A DNA stretch of 64,000 nt. Source: Branchiostoma floridae. Lineage: Eukaryota > Chordata > Leptocardii > Amphioxiformes > Branchiostomatidae. Below are positions 45,298 through 57,780 of the stretch, piece after piece. The first letter of the stretch is position 1. Every line of letters starts with the position of its first letter. The notes below the pieces were generated by a model. The model had not been told where the DNA came from and made no database searches. It was given only the letters and a program-made list of their open reading frames with translations. The stretch is from NCBI RefSeq assembly GCF_000003815.2, contig NC_049988.1:1395703-1459702 (forward strand). Direction: 5' to 3'. The position numbers and the translations under genes were made by a program.

Positions 45298-45745
45298 TCT
45301 TTTAATGCTTATGACTTCGACGATTACTGCAACAAAAAGATGTTCAGCATCAATATCCTGATGAAAAGTTCAATTTAACACTACCAGTTATAAAAAGTAC
45401 AGATAAAGTCCCGGTTGTGGATTGAGTTTCTCTGAATTGCTGGATGGATGTGCAAATCTTCGTGATCGGATTAAAAGAGATCCCCCCGCCGGCACTGCCC
45501 ATTAAAGGCCGGGCTGGTTGATCTCAAGCAGTACAAAGTATAGATTTGTTGACATTGCTGATTTCTGGAATGAACTGTGTACTGTAATTTATGTTCATAG
45601 TCGTTCATTATCACGTAGCGTCTCCAAGCAGATGTAGAGTACACACGTGGCATAGGATTTTAGCACCGAGTAATTTACTCTTTGTCAATGACATTCATAA
45701 GTTTTCAAACGATATAGAAGACTTGCCATACCATATACAAGAATA

Positions 45746-46259
45746 ATAGGCTTACCTTGAAAAACCCAACTTCTGAGTACAACTCCTTCCACTTTGATGT
45801 CTCCTGGATGTCTCGCACAATCAGGGGCACCTCGTTAGCCAGCGTGATTTCTTTGCAAATTGCGATGTCAGGAACTCCGTACAGCGTTTCAACAGCTTCA
45901 AGTAGTGATATTCTTTTTTAGACTTCCCTCTACTGTCCCTTCGTTCTTCATCGCAGATGGGACAGCTGCCTGCATTCTGGTGTTCACAGTAGAAAGCAAC
46001 ACAGTCGTTTGGACAGGCGTCGAACCTTTCACATTTCGGAAGCAGATCGTTGGCTTTAGACATTGTATGAACGGGGTACGGCAATGCCATTGTCGTCCAA
46101 AAGAACCTTTATAGGGGCGAGAATGTCCGAAACACATTTTTCAACAAAGCTTGCTTACGTTAACGTAGTTCTCCGCGTTTTTGTACACGACTGTCTGGTG
46201 GAGAAAGTCCATCAGCGTCTTGTTTGCCTTGGGGTCTTCGATAAGGTCCTTTGATGGCA
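45746..46259 (-). pseudogene. tnp2/CACTA-like transposase fragment (N-terminal part)
   Basis: One frame (46090 to about 45860) reads SKANDLLPKCERFDACPNDC then VAFYCEH and CPICDEERRD. DxCPNDCxxF followed by CPxC is the signature of tnp2-type (EnSpm/CACTA-like) transposases. Downstream a different frame carries ANEVPLIVRDIQETSKWKEL up to a donor, FFK|GTAAGCC, at about 45756, in the position of the next family motif, so a frame break lies between them. Upstream, MPSKDLIEDPKANKTLMDFL (46259 to about 46150) may be another piece. A decayed copy. Confidence 0.55.
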
Positions 46260-47043
46260 TGTAGGCAGTCGGTGTCATGGTGACTCTCAATGTTCAAGGT
46301 AGCTGACCTCTCGATGACTGCATGCATCTTCGTGTGTTGTTAGCATGTTCTTACCATGTCTTTAGCACAACCGTTCCAGCGGCAGTACACCTGTTATAGA
46401 ATGTAACACTGATGGATGTGACATGAATGAAATGTAGCACAATGATGCATTTCGTCACGCCACACAAGGTGATTTTTAGTGAAAATTGTATCGTTTGTGC
46501 TGCATTTGTTACACTGGTCAGATTCTGCCAGATATGCTTTTCTTAGCCAGCTGTTTGTAGCCAGGTAGATATGAATGATCTTGTATTTAAAGTACTGTAA
46601 CTTTGTTATAAAATGTTATGCTACAAAGAAAATTAATATAACATTTACGTGAAAATGATACATAAAGAAACACCAATTCAACATCTTGGAAATCGTGTGG
46701 ATGACATGTGGATACCTGCAATTTCCAAATTTTGAATCGAACTCCCTTGGCTTTTATGTATGGTCATTGAAAATCCTAACTGCACTGGGTACTGCTGCCT
46801 AGCAGCAGTCAACTGATCATTGTCATATAGAAGCCAAACATGAGGGGTTCTATTGTGTGAGTTTCTCCTGTGTCAAATTTTACCACAGTATGACCATTGG
46901 AAAACCCACTTACTGTTCCTCCTAGGCCATTGACGTGTCTTGGTGATATGTTAAACAAATTCTGAAGAAGTACAACTGGGGCACCAGGCTTGATCCCTCG
47001 AATGAATACACTCCTGTTGTTTCTGCGTCTTCAAGTTGACCAA

Positions 47044-47966
47044 CTATTCCTGGATTTGCCTTTTTCTTCCTATTCTTTCTATTAGGTACAAAATTGCATC
47101 CTTTTGACGATGAAGATCAGCAGCCTCTTCCTGCAGGGCTTGCTTCTGCGCCTCTGCATTTGATGCAGTGCTGCATGCATCTACAAGATCTGTTGCTTTT
47201 CTAAAAATGAAAACAAATATTGACATATCAAACAAGAAATGTGAATTTTCAGAAGTTCGACAAAGGAATTCAAACTATCCCTGCCTAATGCACCTACCAG
47301 AATACCATTGTCCATACGAGTAATGGATCTGGCCTCCCGGTAGAACCTTGGGCCGAGAGTTGCCATGGTGATGTAAGTGGCAATGGTGCCGGAGATGTTA
47401 CGTAGCTTAAAAATGATAAAGGGAAATGTTTATCAGACTAAGAAATTTGTGGCGCCAGTGTAGTGTCTGCAGCATAGCTTCACGTTTTTCACATCGTCAA
47501 CAGCAAAAGGAAGATCACAAGTTGTAGCTCGTGATACTCCCTTGTCTGCAGATTCAGCTTTTCTTTGATGAAATAGTATTTGGTATTCTTCTCTACCTCT
47601 GATCTTCTCAGCTGTAAAACAGTTATAGTTATCGGTATACAATAATGTATATTATTCTCAATAGTTTATTTTCAGGCACCCAGGACCATAACATAAGGGC
47701 AAACAATTACATGTAGACGATACATTTAAAAGAACAAGTATTCAGTACATAAAATCAAAAGGCAATTTACACTGTAACTCTTGCACGTGGTCTGTGTACT
47801 TGACGGTAGATCTTCCAGAACGAACTTGTTGTAATAACATCGGAATCAGGACTCTGATAATGTCGTTCTCAGACGCCAGGAGCCGAGTCGCAAATGAGTG
47901 AGTTAGCTTTCGCCTCCTGGCGTCGAAGGTGTCCACGTGCATCAGAGCAAAGAGCCAGCTGTTCCT
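47044..47966 (-). CDS. putative multi-exon gene fragment, unknown function
   Basis: Several exon-like stretches follow each other on the minus strand. About 47966-47770 encodes MHVDTFDARRRKLTHSFATR and SENDIIRVLIPMLLQQVRSG. About 47611-47440 follows a good acceptor. 47392-47293 encodes RNISGTIATYITMATLGPRF then YREARSITRMDNGIL before a GTAGGT donor. 47206-47044 encodes KATDLVDACSTASNAEAQKQ and a charged helical end, closing in TAG. The last two look most like real exons. I do not recognise the family and could not fix all splice phases, so the exon chain is tentative. Confidence 0.35.
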
Positions 47967-48137
47967 GCTGAATCTAGTCTGTGACGTAATGATTTTAAGT
48001 GTTAGTGGCCCGGATAGGGGTGGGATCCCCCATCTCTCCGTAGCTGTTGCATTTTACCCTTCTCAAGTACATTTTGAAGCCTTCTCCTGCAACTTGAGCT
48101 GAAAATCTGACAAACTTAAGACACAAAAAATCAAGCC

Positions 48138-48212
48138 AAATGAAGTACAAAAGGGGGATTTCATAACTATATTTAAATATAGTTATGAAATCCCCCTTTT
48201 TGTACTTCATTT
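48138..48212. repeat. near-perfect 75-bp palindrome
   Basis: Left arm AAATGAAGTACAAAAGGGGG then ATTTCATAACTATATTT (48138-48174) is followed without spacer by its reverse complement (48175-48212), differing only by one extra T. The centre is AAATATTTAAATATAG-like. DNA or RNA from here would fold into a long hairpin. No target duplication was identified. Confidence 0.9.
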
Positions 48213-50786
48213 TTTTAAAAATATTTACAACAAATTTTTACAGATCAATATCACTGACTCTGTAATGATTGTCAACAGAACAATTTATACAGTTTAGAAC
48301 AGCTCAAAAACATGTCAAACTACAGCAGCCAATATCCAACTTGTATTTACAGTATTTACATATCAATGTCATGTTGACATTTACAGAAAACTATGTGTAT
48401 ATCTACAGATTAATCGAATGTCATGCTGTCAATTGAATGTCATGTGTATGAAAATTGGATTTATATTTTAAGAATCCTAATAGTAAAGATTCTATGGCAG
48501 AATTTAAATGGTGAAACTGTAACAACTTAAGAGTCATCTAGGTGTCCTCTCAATTCATCAAGTATAAATATTTTACCAAGACGGAAATCTTTGACGGCCT
48601 GATTTAAATAAGGTTAAATAACAGAATGCCTACAAAATTACAGAAAACTACATTTACAGAAGTAACAGAACTGAAGTTTTCATCAAAAGACTATAAAACT
48701 ACACAGTAAGCCTGTGGTTCCGCATCCACCTCACCCCCCCCCCCCCCCGAAGATCGTTTAAGGTTCCGAAAACTACACCGTATACACGCGCGTAAGTGTT
48801 CGTTAGCGGTTAGTTCGGTGACATTTCCAACATAGGGACATTTCCAACCATACCAAGTTGAACGCACCAAACGTTAGGGAGGCTACTTTGCGCCACGTGT
48901 TAAAGTTTCAACTTAATATTTATGGTCGACAATTTTTAAGCTACTGTAAATGATTTTAATTTGCTGTAGAAGGGGAAGTTTTTTATGGACAGTCACAGTT
49001 GAACACGCTGTGTTATGATTAGGTTGTCAGAGGCAACCGTGAAAGTAACGAAACAAAACCAGTTTGCATTTTCTGCATTAACCAAAACCACTGCGGTTTG
49101 ACAAACCCTACGTGAGCCTCCCAACCCCTAGACACCGAATACCCTCCTCAGACAGGATGTACACAAGTGCCGCCAGAAAATAGTTCATAACCTGAAGGGA
49201 ACATCCATCGAATCAGAGCTCGATTTTAGATCACTGGCATTATTTCCTGCTTTGGTATAATATTTTCCCAAGAATTATTAAAAAAAAATGTTCACCATGA
49301 ATTATTAGCTGCGATACAGCTGGCCAGTTTGACGGCGGATGGATATGTACAGTATGTCCCGTCGCACAGTCACGCAGCTTCAGTTGGAGAAGAAGGGCGG
49401 TGGCGAGAGGTAGGTTCCCCGTTAGAGGTATTTTTTCCTTCCAAATTGACTTGGTATTTTTGTGTAAAAAGAATATTTTTAAAGATTGTGGTTGCCCGTG
49501 TGTCTATGTTTTAGAAATCCTGGTTTAGGACCATCGATTGATTCTGCCGTATTCTTTATCCACGCCATTTTGTGTATGGCAGCGTTTGGAATGTGTCTCT
49601 CAACCAACACGTCAGTTTGTCCATACCCTCAGGTTTTGTCCCTAACTTGTAGTTTTTGATGCTATCCAGGGTCAAGTACTATGTCGACGATATTAATGTT
49701 TTTCGACCGCAATTCGTGACAAAGTATCTCAAGACTTGAAAGTGTGAGGCCGACCGCGGCTGACATCTGTGATGGATGATCCTGTTTACGTGTTGGCGGT
49801 CCGGATCGGTCTACTTTGCAATAATCTCAAACTCGTTGAAGATATCATACATCTTATTTGTGTTTTTTCATTGTCTCAATGTGTTTCCAAACCATGAAGA
49901 CGTGTTTGTTTTTGAAGTGTTTATCGACCATGTGTATCTACTGTCTCCACTTCTCTGTTGGCTAAAAATACCAGCTATTGCCAGACACTTGAAAACATAT
50001 CTATCGCGCCAGCTGGCAAAAGAAAAAATGTTACACAACTAATCTTGGTTCCTTATCTTTTATATCCTGTACAGAAGCTCCTGAGATGAGGCAACCATCT
50101 ATCAACGCAATATACTGGTGCAGACCATATCAACAGAAGGACATCTCCGATAGAGAAGTGTCAAACTCTGGTCGACAAAGTCAATATCTTTCTGAAATGA
50201 AGTCAGCACAGCTTGCAACATCTGATTATTAAAGGAGGTTCCCAAAACAATATTTGACTACAAAGGTTACCATTGGTAGCAGATCAAGTTGTGGCAGAAC
50301 ATCCAGCTTACTCAGGGTTTGTTAGTCAGGTCTATTGTTACAGCTGTCCAGCCTCTTGGAAACCCAGACTTCGGGGACTGTGCCTCTGGCTCAGTGGGGG
50401 CTGGTTCAGCTTAGTTAGATGGGTGTGTTGGATGTTCAAGTTACAATTTTTTGGGAAGTAAACCCCTTCAATCAGTTGTCAGCAGCTGACGTAAAGAAAG
50501 GCACAAGACGAAAGGTCCCTCAACATATTTTGGTTTGATGTGACATTTTAGAATGACTAATTCAACATTGGCATGTGAGGTAACGATTATGCTGGCGGTT
50601 GTTGGAATTGGTTTTTCTGTTTTTGCGCGATAGTGGAAACGTTCACCCCTCCCGGGTGGGTACCAGAGCACGACGTGGTCCAGGTGTCCTCACTCGTAGG
50701 TAATAGAGATTGTGGCAGCAGGAGTGTAGTCTAGTAACGCACCGTAACATTTCCATCAATAGTTGGCTCTGCACTCTGTGTGCTTC
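48213..50786. other. no gene recognised
   Basis: AT-rich stretch with a 14-C homopolymer near 48735-48749. Short frames only; none has recognisable motifs or convincing splice sites. Confidence 0.45.
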
Positions 50787-51056
50787 TCATCGGAACTGTT
50801 TCAGTGCAGCTTTTCTGTATCTTCTCTGTTCAAGAGCTCGCACAAAGGGTGGGTCGGGCTGTTCAACCTCAGTTTTCTGAAATTCATTCTGGAGAGCTGT
50901 GTTGCACATCGCGTGCAGCTGGCTTATTGCGGCACCCTGTTTGTCAACCATCCTTCTTATGTCACAGGTTTCCGCCCGGATGCCTCGTACCCACAAGGTG
51001 TCGGTAAAGACAGCTGCTCTGTCGGATGAGCCTTGGGCCTGCGGCCAGGCCCACAT
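50787..51056 (-). CDS. hypothetical exon-like ORF
   Basis: Frame with coding-like composition: CDIRRMVDKQGAAISQLHAM, then ALQNEFQKTEVEQPDPPFVR and a basic end, ALEQRRYRKAALKQFR, before a stop. No family recognised. May be a transposon ORF remnant. Confidence 0.3.
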   Translation of the reverse strand: MWAWPQAQGSSDRAAVFTDTLWVRGIRAETCDIRRMVDKQGAAISQLHAMCNTALQNEFQKTEVEQPDPPFVRALEQRRYRKAALKQFR

Positions 51057-51563
51057 GCAGGATGGTCGCCATCCGCTACCTGGTTCCTAGCGGCCGCTGC
51101 AATGTTCTTTTCAGGGCGTCTTTTTGTATCTGTATTTAGGTCGTTCTTGATAGGTTTAGAGGCGACGATTCGGTATTCAGTAGAGCGACTGCCTCCGCAG
51201 CTTTGGCTCGGGTAGCTCCCCATACTTTGGTGTCCGTCTCCACCCAAATTTGGTCCGAGGCGTTATAAAATTCCTACCCCTGCAGCCTCCATATTACATG
51301 TGACAGGCTCCCGTAACCTACATGACATGTTTCCTTGACTTACGACCTTCTCGGTTAGCTACCTCTACCCCTGGGTACAGTAGTGCCGGTGGGTTCAAAC
51401 TCAAAGGCTGCTGCACTGGTGGCATGCTTCACGGCTACTTATAGTAGGAAAATAACAATATTGGAACCCTAAGTTTAAACGCATCTTAGAGCGTTTAAGG
51501 CATAAAGGTCATTTATTGATTGGTTGGTTGATCGATTAAAACTTGTCTTTGATCCTGACCCAC

Positions 51564-51753
51564 CTCTGTACAAGCCTGGTTTCTTCAGGGCTTGGGTCCG
51601 TTCTTTTTCAACGGCCAGGTGGCCAGGTTGGGTACTTTCCTCTAGTACATCCTCAGCTTGGTTGACTCCTTCTTGGTTCTCAGATCCTCTGTCTGACTCC
51701 TCTGTCCAGTTGACACAGTGGAGCTTCTCTTGCCCCTCCAGTGTTAGCTCCAT
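51564..51753 (-). CDS. hypothetical acidic exon
   Basis: Bounded by an acceptor (CAACACAG) directly before ATGGAGCTAACA and a donor, AGAG|GTGGGT, at 51563-51558. Encodes MELTLEGQEKLHCVNW followed by a Glu-rich stretch to KKPGLYR. No recognised domain. A single exon with no confirmed partner. Confidence 0.3.
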
Positions 51754-52807
51754 CTGTGTTGCAAAGGAATGAACAAGTTGAAAAATGCCTTAATGATATC
51801 AATATATTTATTAAAACAACAGGAAATGTCGCTAATATCGCTACATTTTAGTATCAAGTTGAATAGTTGTACCACTCTAGTAACTTGCCTGAAGCTTATT
51901 GAATAGTACAGGACGTTTTAGTCCTTTTAACATAAGCTAAGTATTCAAGCAAAGAAGACACAAAAAGCCCGGGTGACAGTTTGGTTTGTGGCTAATGTGG
52001 TCGGCTGCTGCCTCATGTCCTCCCGTAGATTCCGAATGAGCTTCGTTGTTTCAGTGTGTTCTCTTCCATGGACCTCTGCATCCTCTCAACTTCCTTCCCA
52101 AGGGAGCTCATACCCCTATAGATTTGAAAGGCAGAGATGGTGTGGAAAGGCATAGAAGTATGTGACGTTACATGCGTTTCTTACAGCTCTGCAAGGCAAA
52201 AAAATAATATCAATCATAATACATTAACATTCTTGCTTATAATCATTATAGTAAATGCTTGAATCTTCAAGTGTTGATAATACCGGCATCTCAGTTGGGT
52301 TGTGGATTATACCAAACCGAGCAGTACCCTACTGTACCATACCATGTGTTACAAATCATTTATCATATCTATATTGGATATATAATAATGGATATTTTTA
52401 TAATGGATCCTTTGTTAGCTTTGGTTCTATTACCTTTAAACTACTGCCACTATACAAGTCTGTTTTCCTGACGGGTATGTCCAATCTGATGGTTTGCCGA
52501 CATGAGGTTAAAGGCGCTTGTTTGTCAAGTTTGTTGACACTGGTGCATCTCTATCAAAAGCGTTTCATTTCTGCCATGGTGTTGCACTTTTCCACCCCCT
52601 CTTAATTTTTACACTACATACATGAAGAGGCTATAATCACAATCAGCCAGAACGAGCTTGAAACATTGCAACGGATGATATTTTATCACTTACTTATTCA
52701 CAGTTGTCAATGACTGAAATCATAGCGTCCACCTAATATGGCTGTTGCGCTATCAGTATGACACAACAGGGCAAATGTTGATAAAGAGTTCCATATTTGC
52801 CCTCTTT

Positions 52808-53134
52808 TCAAGCAAATTGAAAACGTGCCTTCTTAGCTGGAGGCTCGGAGTCCATGTCGCTATCCGAATCCCATTCGTCTTCTAAGGAACGCTGGCGCTT
52901 CAACTTGTTGTCGGCCACAACAGACAGGGCATCTGCGCTGTCATCCCTGGTTTCCTCCTCCCTCCCCGAGGGCACATCCTCCATCTGCTCACCCACCTCG
53001 ACGTGCTCAGCTTCAGACCTCAACAACGCCTCCACCGACTCTTCCACTTCCATATCGGTGGCGATGAGCTCCAGCACCGCAGCCAGGGGGAGAGGGATGT
53101 CAATCTCGATGAGACTGTCCCCTATCTCGGCCAT
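52808..53134 (-). CDS. hypothetical acidic protein with nuclear localisation-like end
   Basis: Intact 108-residue frame with ATG and stop. The N-terminal half is hydrophobic/acidic (IDIPLPLAAVLELIATDMEV), the middle is very acidic and Ser-rich, and the end is DSEPPAKKARFQFA, containing a basic PAKKAR motif like a monopartite nuclear localisation signal. No family recognised. Could be a small nuclear protein or one ORF of a mobile element. Confidence 0.35.
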   Translation of the reverse strand: MAEIGDSLIEIDIPLPLAAVLELIATDMEVEESVEALLRSEAEHVEVGEQMEDVPSGREEETRDDSADALSVVADNKLKRQRSLEDEWDSDSDMDSEPPAKKARFQFA

Positions 53135-54833
53135 TTCCCTTGGAACGTCACCTATGAAATTGAGCTAGGCCGTGATCGCTTTACCCTATTTCAAAAGACA
53201 TAAAGCGCAGAGGGGCAGGAAAAGGGCTGTGTGAAATTGTTCTTACATCCAATACCAAATTTCCAATACAAATACCCCCAGAAAGACGTTAAATCTTTTG
53301 GCGAGAGTAATCCGCCCTGTACAAATAGATTATCGTTGAACCGCTCCATGTTTCGTGATCACTCCCAGTAATGTAAGTCCTTCACTGTAAGGGAAACCCG
53401 GAGGTTCAAACACTCTCCTAATCGACAGATCAGCCATCATTACTTTCGCATTAGTGATGTCTTGGATTTCCTCGGCCGTTTTAACGATTCTGTAAGCTAC
53501 TACTTCAGGGCTGTGTGTGAGATTACATAGATCCTTCCATCATAGCTCAAGGTATACAATATCGGCGAAAGGTAGATTCCTCCAAATCGTCTGCAGAAAT
53601 AGACATACAATTTTACAGTTCAGTTGATGAGAACACCATTCCTTAACAAATTATTTTGAAGGAAACAAAGCGGTACTGTATCCATCGTAAATGCATCACG
53701 TTCAGTAGGATTGGATAATGTCAGTTTGGACAGTATGCAGAGCCGCAAGTCGACTTGGGAGAACATGCTGCAAATATCCAGATTCAGTTATTCCATACAT
53801 CAACATCATGCTCTTTGTAAATTTGAATACAATTTTCAGCAGTAGCCTTATTCGCCTTCCTTTTTATGAAGGTCTTCATTATGACCTCAATTGAAGACAG
53901 CCTGTTGTTCACTTCTGCCACGTGTTTCCGGCTTAAGTTTTATCTTCAGCCTGACCATGGTATTTATCTGGACAGATGTCATACATGTCTTTCATTTTAT
54001 CTACAATTTAATTTAGACTTAGTATGGGCCAGAGGTCTGGACCATTGGGCAAGACTCCCTGCCATAGTGGGCAAATGGATTTTCAATCCATCATGTCTAG
54101 AGTTATGAATATCACCCACAACCAATTTTCACATAAGTATTTGAGAGTGAGAGCTTTCAATTGATACCTAGCTGAAGGATTTACAATTTGCATTAAGGAA
54201 TTTTCCAAATTGCTGCTGACTTAACAAAAATAAAGTGTCTTCTGTTTATTGCACAGCACTCTTGTTGCAGCTACAAAGCATTTCCATATATTATAATGTG
54301 AATCTTCTAGGACCTCCTTTCAAAGCAAACAGAGCATGTACAAACCCACAATTTCCACTGCGAAGCTGTTAACCCTTCAAATGATCCCTCAATCTTACCA
54401 GGAAGGCCGGAATCAATATCAGAAGGGACTTACATGTTGTTTACTCTGGATTGAATTACTTGAGGAGGGAGACGCTCTCCTTTTGCACTTAAAGAATTTT
54501 CTTCCATCCAAGCACAGCTTCAGTCTTGAAAGCGCCGAACCTCCCTTTGCAAGCTCATATTATTGGACATGCATACTTGATGCTTGTTGAATCCAGAAAA
54601 CCCCAGTGGAAAAGTAAGATGCTGTTTCGAGATTGAATTGTATACTGATGCTGCATTGTTTCGCAATGAGGCAGGTGTTACTGGTCTCGGTCTCTACACA
54701 TGCACCATGGAGACATGTGTTAAACCACAGTGCCCTTGCCTCCAGTTCCCCACAGAAGTCACCCATCTTGAACTTTTGAAGGTCTTCATGCTTTGGTTTG
54801 CCAAGGATGGAGTCGGCTGCCTTTGTGTTGCAC
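53135..54833. other. no gene recognised
   Basis: Short frames on both strands without motifs or supporting splice sites. Confidence 0.4.
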
Positions 54834-55229
54834 TCACGTTTGATATTCTCTGAAACTTTCAGCTGTAAGGCTGCAGTCCTGTATTTGTGCAGAAGTTGGC
54901 TGCAGCAGCAGTACGCCCCTTTCTGCTAATTGCTGCACTGTTTTGTCCACATCCAGCCTCTTGACCCTTGGATACCTGTCTGATGGGAATTGTACTTGCA
55001 CCCGTACAAGAGATATATTCATCCAAGCTCCTGTAAATTCTGTATGTAGGTGCCTGCAGATGGCTGGTCTGTCATCTGCCAAGTTTGGCAGGTAAACTCT
55101 CCTCATATACTCATTCCAGACCTTCTTCCGGAAAATGTACTTCTTCTCTACCAGCTGCTTCTTTGGCTCCTGCCGTCGTGGAGCAGCGGCGTCTTCACAC
55201 CTCCACTCTGAGGTGTTGGCACGGTCCAC
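54834..55229 (-). CDS. hypothetical ORF, 131 aa
   Basis: Intact frame rich in Arg, Lys and Val: KKQLVEKKYIFRKKVWNEYM, RRVYLPNLADDRPAICRHLH, KRLDVDKTVQQLAERG. Looks coding by composition. Lies just downstream of the HECT fragment on the same strand, but I cannot connect the two by splicing and do not recognise the family. Confidence 0.3.
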   Translation of the reverse strand: MDRANTSEWRCEDAAAPRRQEPKKQLVEKKYIFRKKVWNEYMRRVYLPNLADDRPAICRHLHTEFTGAWMNISLVRVQVQFPSDRYPRVKRLDVDKTVQQLAERGVLLLQPTSAQIQDCSLTAESFREYQT

Positions 55230-55447
55230 GTTCTCGTTCTATGGTATGTCAAGTAAGAAGACGATGTCATTACATGCACTGAAATGTGAAGTTCGCATAT
55301 GGCTGCCTAGTTTAATGGCGTTTGTACTTTTAGATAGCCACACATTGGTACTGACAATGTTGGTCCTCAAAATTGCATCGATGTAGAAATGAACTTAATT
55401 TTTGACATATAAAACTATGATAGTTATGAAAAAAGTAACACAAGTAC

Positions 55448-55839
55448 CTTATTAGCAATTGACACTGCAATTGCCTGGCTAAGTATCTTCAACAGTGGCC
55501 CCCTCACTGCATTGCCGGTAGCTGCTGGCAACAAGACACTGGGATTCCCTCTCGGGGTCTCAAACAGTCTCTTCTCTGGCGAGATAAAGTTTTGGAAGAA
55601 TAAAGTGAAAAACTCCTTTGTAAGCCCCCTGCATCTACCCCATCTTGAGGGACCTCATCTGTCGAGAACTCTACCCGCGTACGATGCAGTGGCTGGAAGT
55701 TAGACCCTTTGAACAGCTGTACTCTATCTTGGAAGATGGTGTCGTGGCTGGTATAAATTCTTGCAGGTGGGTTACCCTGTTCCTTCAGTCTTGAAGCTAC
55801 ATCTGAAGGTGCAAAAGTATTAGACATAAGGAAATGCAA
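55448..55839 (-). pseudogene. HECT-type ubiquitin ligase fragment with a frame break
   Basis: The first frame gives FKGSNFQPLHRTRVEFSTDE then GVDAGG, the usual beginning of a HECT domain. At a run of five G (about 55629) the frame slips by one base. In the new frame LTKEFFTLFFQNFISPEKRL, FETPRGNPSVLLPAATGN and LLKILSQAIAVSIANK continue the domain to a donor at 55448|55447. One base is missing relative to the family's GG codons. The C-terminal lobe with the catalytic Cys is not found nearby. HECT modules of this type occur in host E3 ligases and in mobile elements; which this is cannot be told. Confidence 0.6.
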
Positions 55840-56139
55840 TGAATAATGTGTCTATAACAACTGGTTCTTTATTTACAACAATCTGATTTACAACAATCTG
55901 ATTTACTAAATGTTGACTGTAACAGGTTCTTGAAGTTGGACAGTGGACAGATTAGCTGACCATCTGTCCACCTTCATTCAGTTTAGTTTTATTTGAGTCC
56001 AACTTGCACGTGCACTGTACAGCCAGGCTCATGAAATCTGTTGGCCCACAAGGGCGCTGCATAATACACAGGTAGGATTAAAACCACATAAAATACAATT
56101 TTCAATAAAATTAAGATAGCACATACATTATAAAATCTG

Positions 56140-56658
56140 CTATACTGTACAGCTCTTTGTGTAGAGTTTCAATGCACGGGGCATGAAAGACTGGGCGTGT
56201 CTATTCGTCCTACTGAAAGAGGTGGTGGGTTGTTTAGAACGTTGCAGGCTGTAGTTGCTCTGTGTGGTAGATATTAACTCATGTAGAGGACTGCCATCAT
56301 CTTTCAGTATGTTTTGAATGGTTCTTAATGTTGTCTGGTCTCGCCTCATGGACAGGGAAGGCAAGGACTCTACATGTATTCCAATGATCTTACAACAACG
56401 CTTTTGTATGCCCTCAAGCGAATGGGAAAGGTGATTAGGCAGCCCTCCCCACACTGGACTGGCATACTCTAACAAGGGACGAATAAATACCAAGTAAATG
56501 CGTGTAAGCACATCAGTTGACAGTCCAGCCTTCTTAGCTACAGTTAAGTAGTACATTCTTTTCATTGTCATCATTGCCCTGGTTACAATACACTGAAAGC
56601 TCTCTTTAATAACATAGGCCCGGTTCACACGAGGAAAATTCTCTGTAAACCGATACAA
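56140..56658 (-). pseudogene. non-LTR retrotransposon, 3' end of the reverse transcriptase ORF
   Basis: 173-codon frame with the post-catalytic (thumb/C-terminal) region of CR1/L2/jockey-type reverse transcriptases: MKRMYYLTVAKKAGL, LTRIYLVFIRPLLEYASPVW, EGIQKRCCKIIGI. The catalytic YxDD part is absent, as in the usual 5'-truncated copy. The downstream sequence on the same strand includes a 15-bp unit (TTGTTGTAAATCAGA) repeated at 55866-55905, possibly the element's 3' tail. Confidence 0.75.
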
Positions 56659-56920
56659 TGAGGTTTACCTACCCCTTATGTGTGAAGAGCAACTCCAGTG
56701 CCGCGATGGCATTCTCGAGGTCGGCCAGGTCCAATATAGATATGGAAAAAGACTGATGCTTCTCCGTGCGCTACGAGGACCGGAGAAAGATTACAAGAGG
56801 TAGATTTTCTGTAGCGTGAGTTATATGATTCTGAAAGGTTCATATTTGGGACATTCACTTCGGGTCGAAATGCTTTAAATACATGAAATCGTCGTTCATG
56901 ACACCATAGCAACCATAGCT

Positions 56921-57377
56921 TCAAAATTGCAGCTCGTTTTTGTCTTCTATCGATAAAATTTTGCAGCCTATGATAGACTTCAAAATATTCTTCAGGTGAA
57001 TTGATTGTTCTTCTTTCTTACAACCCAGACGTCTGGCATGAAGATACAGACTGCAAGTAATGAAATGTGCAGGACACTCTATTACCCGCGGTACCAAAAA
57101 CGTTTTCAAGAGCAACCCAATTGGCACCTCCTTCATTACACACAAATCCTTTAGGGTTAAAAATATAGGATTTGTTTTGGGTAATAGATTGTAGTGCCTC
57201 ATTGAACAGTGTCCAGAGGAGAACTATAGTCTCTGTATCTTCCTGTCCTTGTATCTCAGATGTTCTCAGTGAGTTAAGACACCTAATTAACTGATCCACC
57301 AACTTTGATGTGCTGTAGAAAGTTACTTGACTGGTATTTTTCAGAATTTTCAACAGGAAGTGGAGCCACAAACCCAT
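56921..57377 (-). pseudogene. transposase-like fragment, frameshifted, family uncertain
   Basis: One frame (57377-57018) contains VLLWTLFNEALQSITQNKSY then IFNPKGFVCNEGGANWVAL and SCTFHYLQSVSS. The N-P-x-G-F-x-C-(D/N)-E-x-G-x-N pattern followed by a C-x-H-F motif resembles the core of MULE-like or related transposases. Continuing similarity appears to switch frame near 57020. The aspartate expected at the second position is Asn here. Family assignment is from memory and weak. Confidence 0.35.
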
Positions 57378-57780
57378 AGCATATTTTCAGACTATATGGA
57401 TTTCATAAAAGACTCACTGATATTAAAATATGGATATCATAAGCACAGCTAGATTTTATACCTTATAGGCCCCCGGCGCAACACCCCAGAACATATTTTT
57501 GACACAAATGTGGTATGTATGTTTTCAGCAAAGAGCACTCTATAATGTTTAGGTGGTCCCAGCCCCACTGGTATGATTATAATACAGATATTCTTTAATA
57601 TGTTCAAAATATTTTAAAAAATGGCATATGTGAAATATTCATGGCAGTCTGACAGGGAGGTGGAAATATGCACATTCACGGGACCACCTGAAGATTAAAG
57701 TACAACTTGTCTACTTACCCGGCATGTCTTTTGTGACAAATAAGAACATTGCATATGGTTGCGCCTTTAAGAAAAAGATA

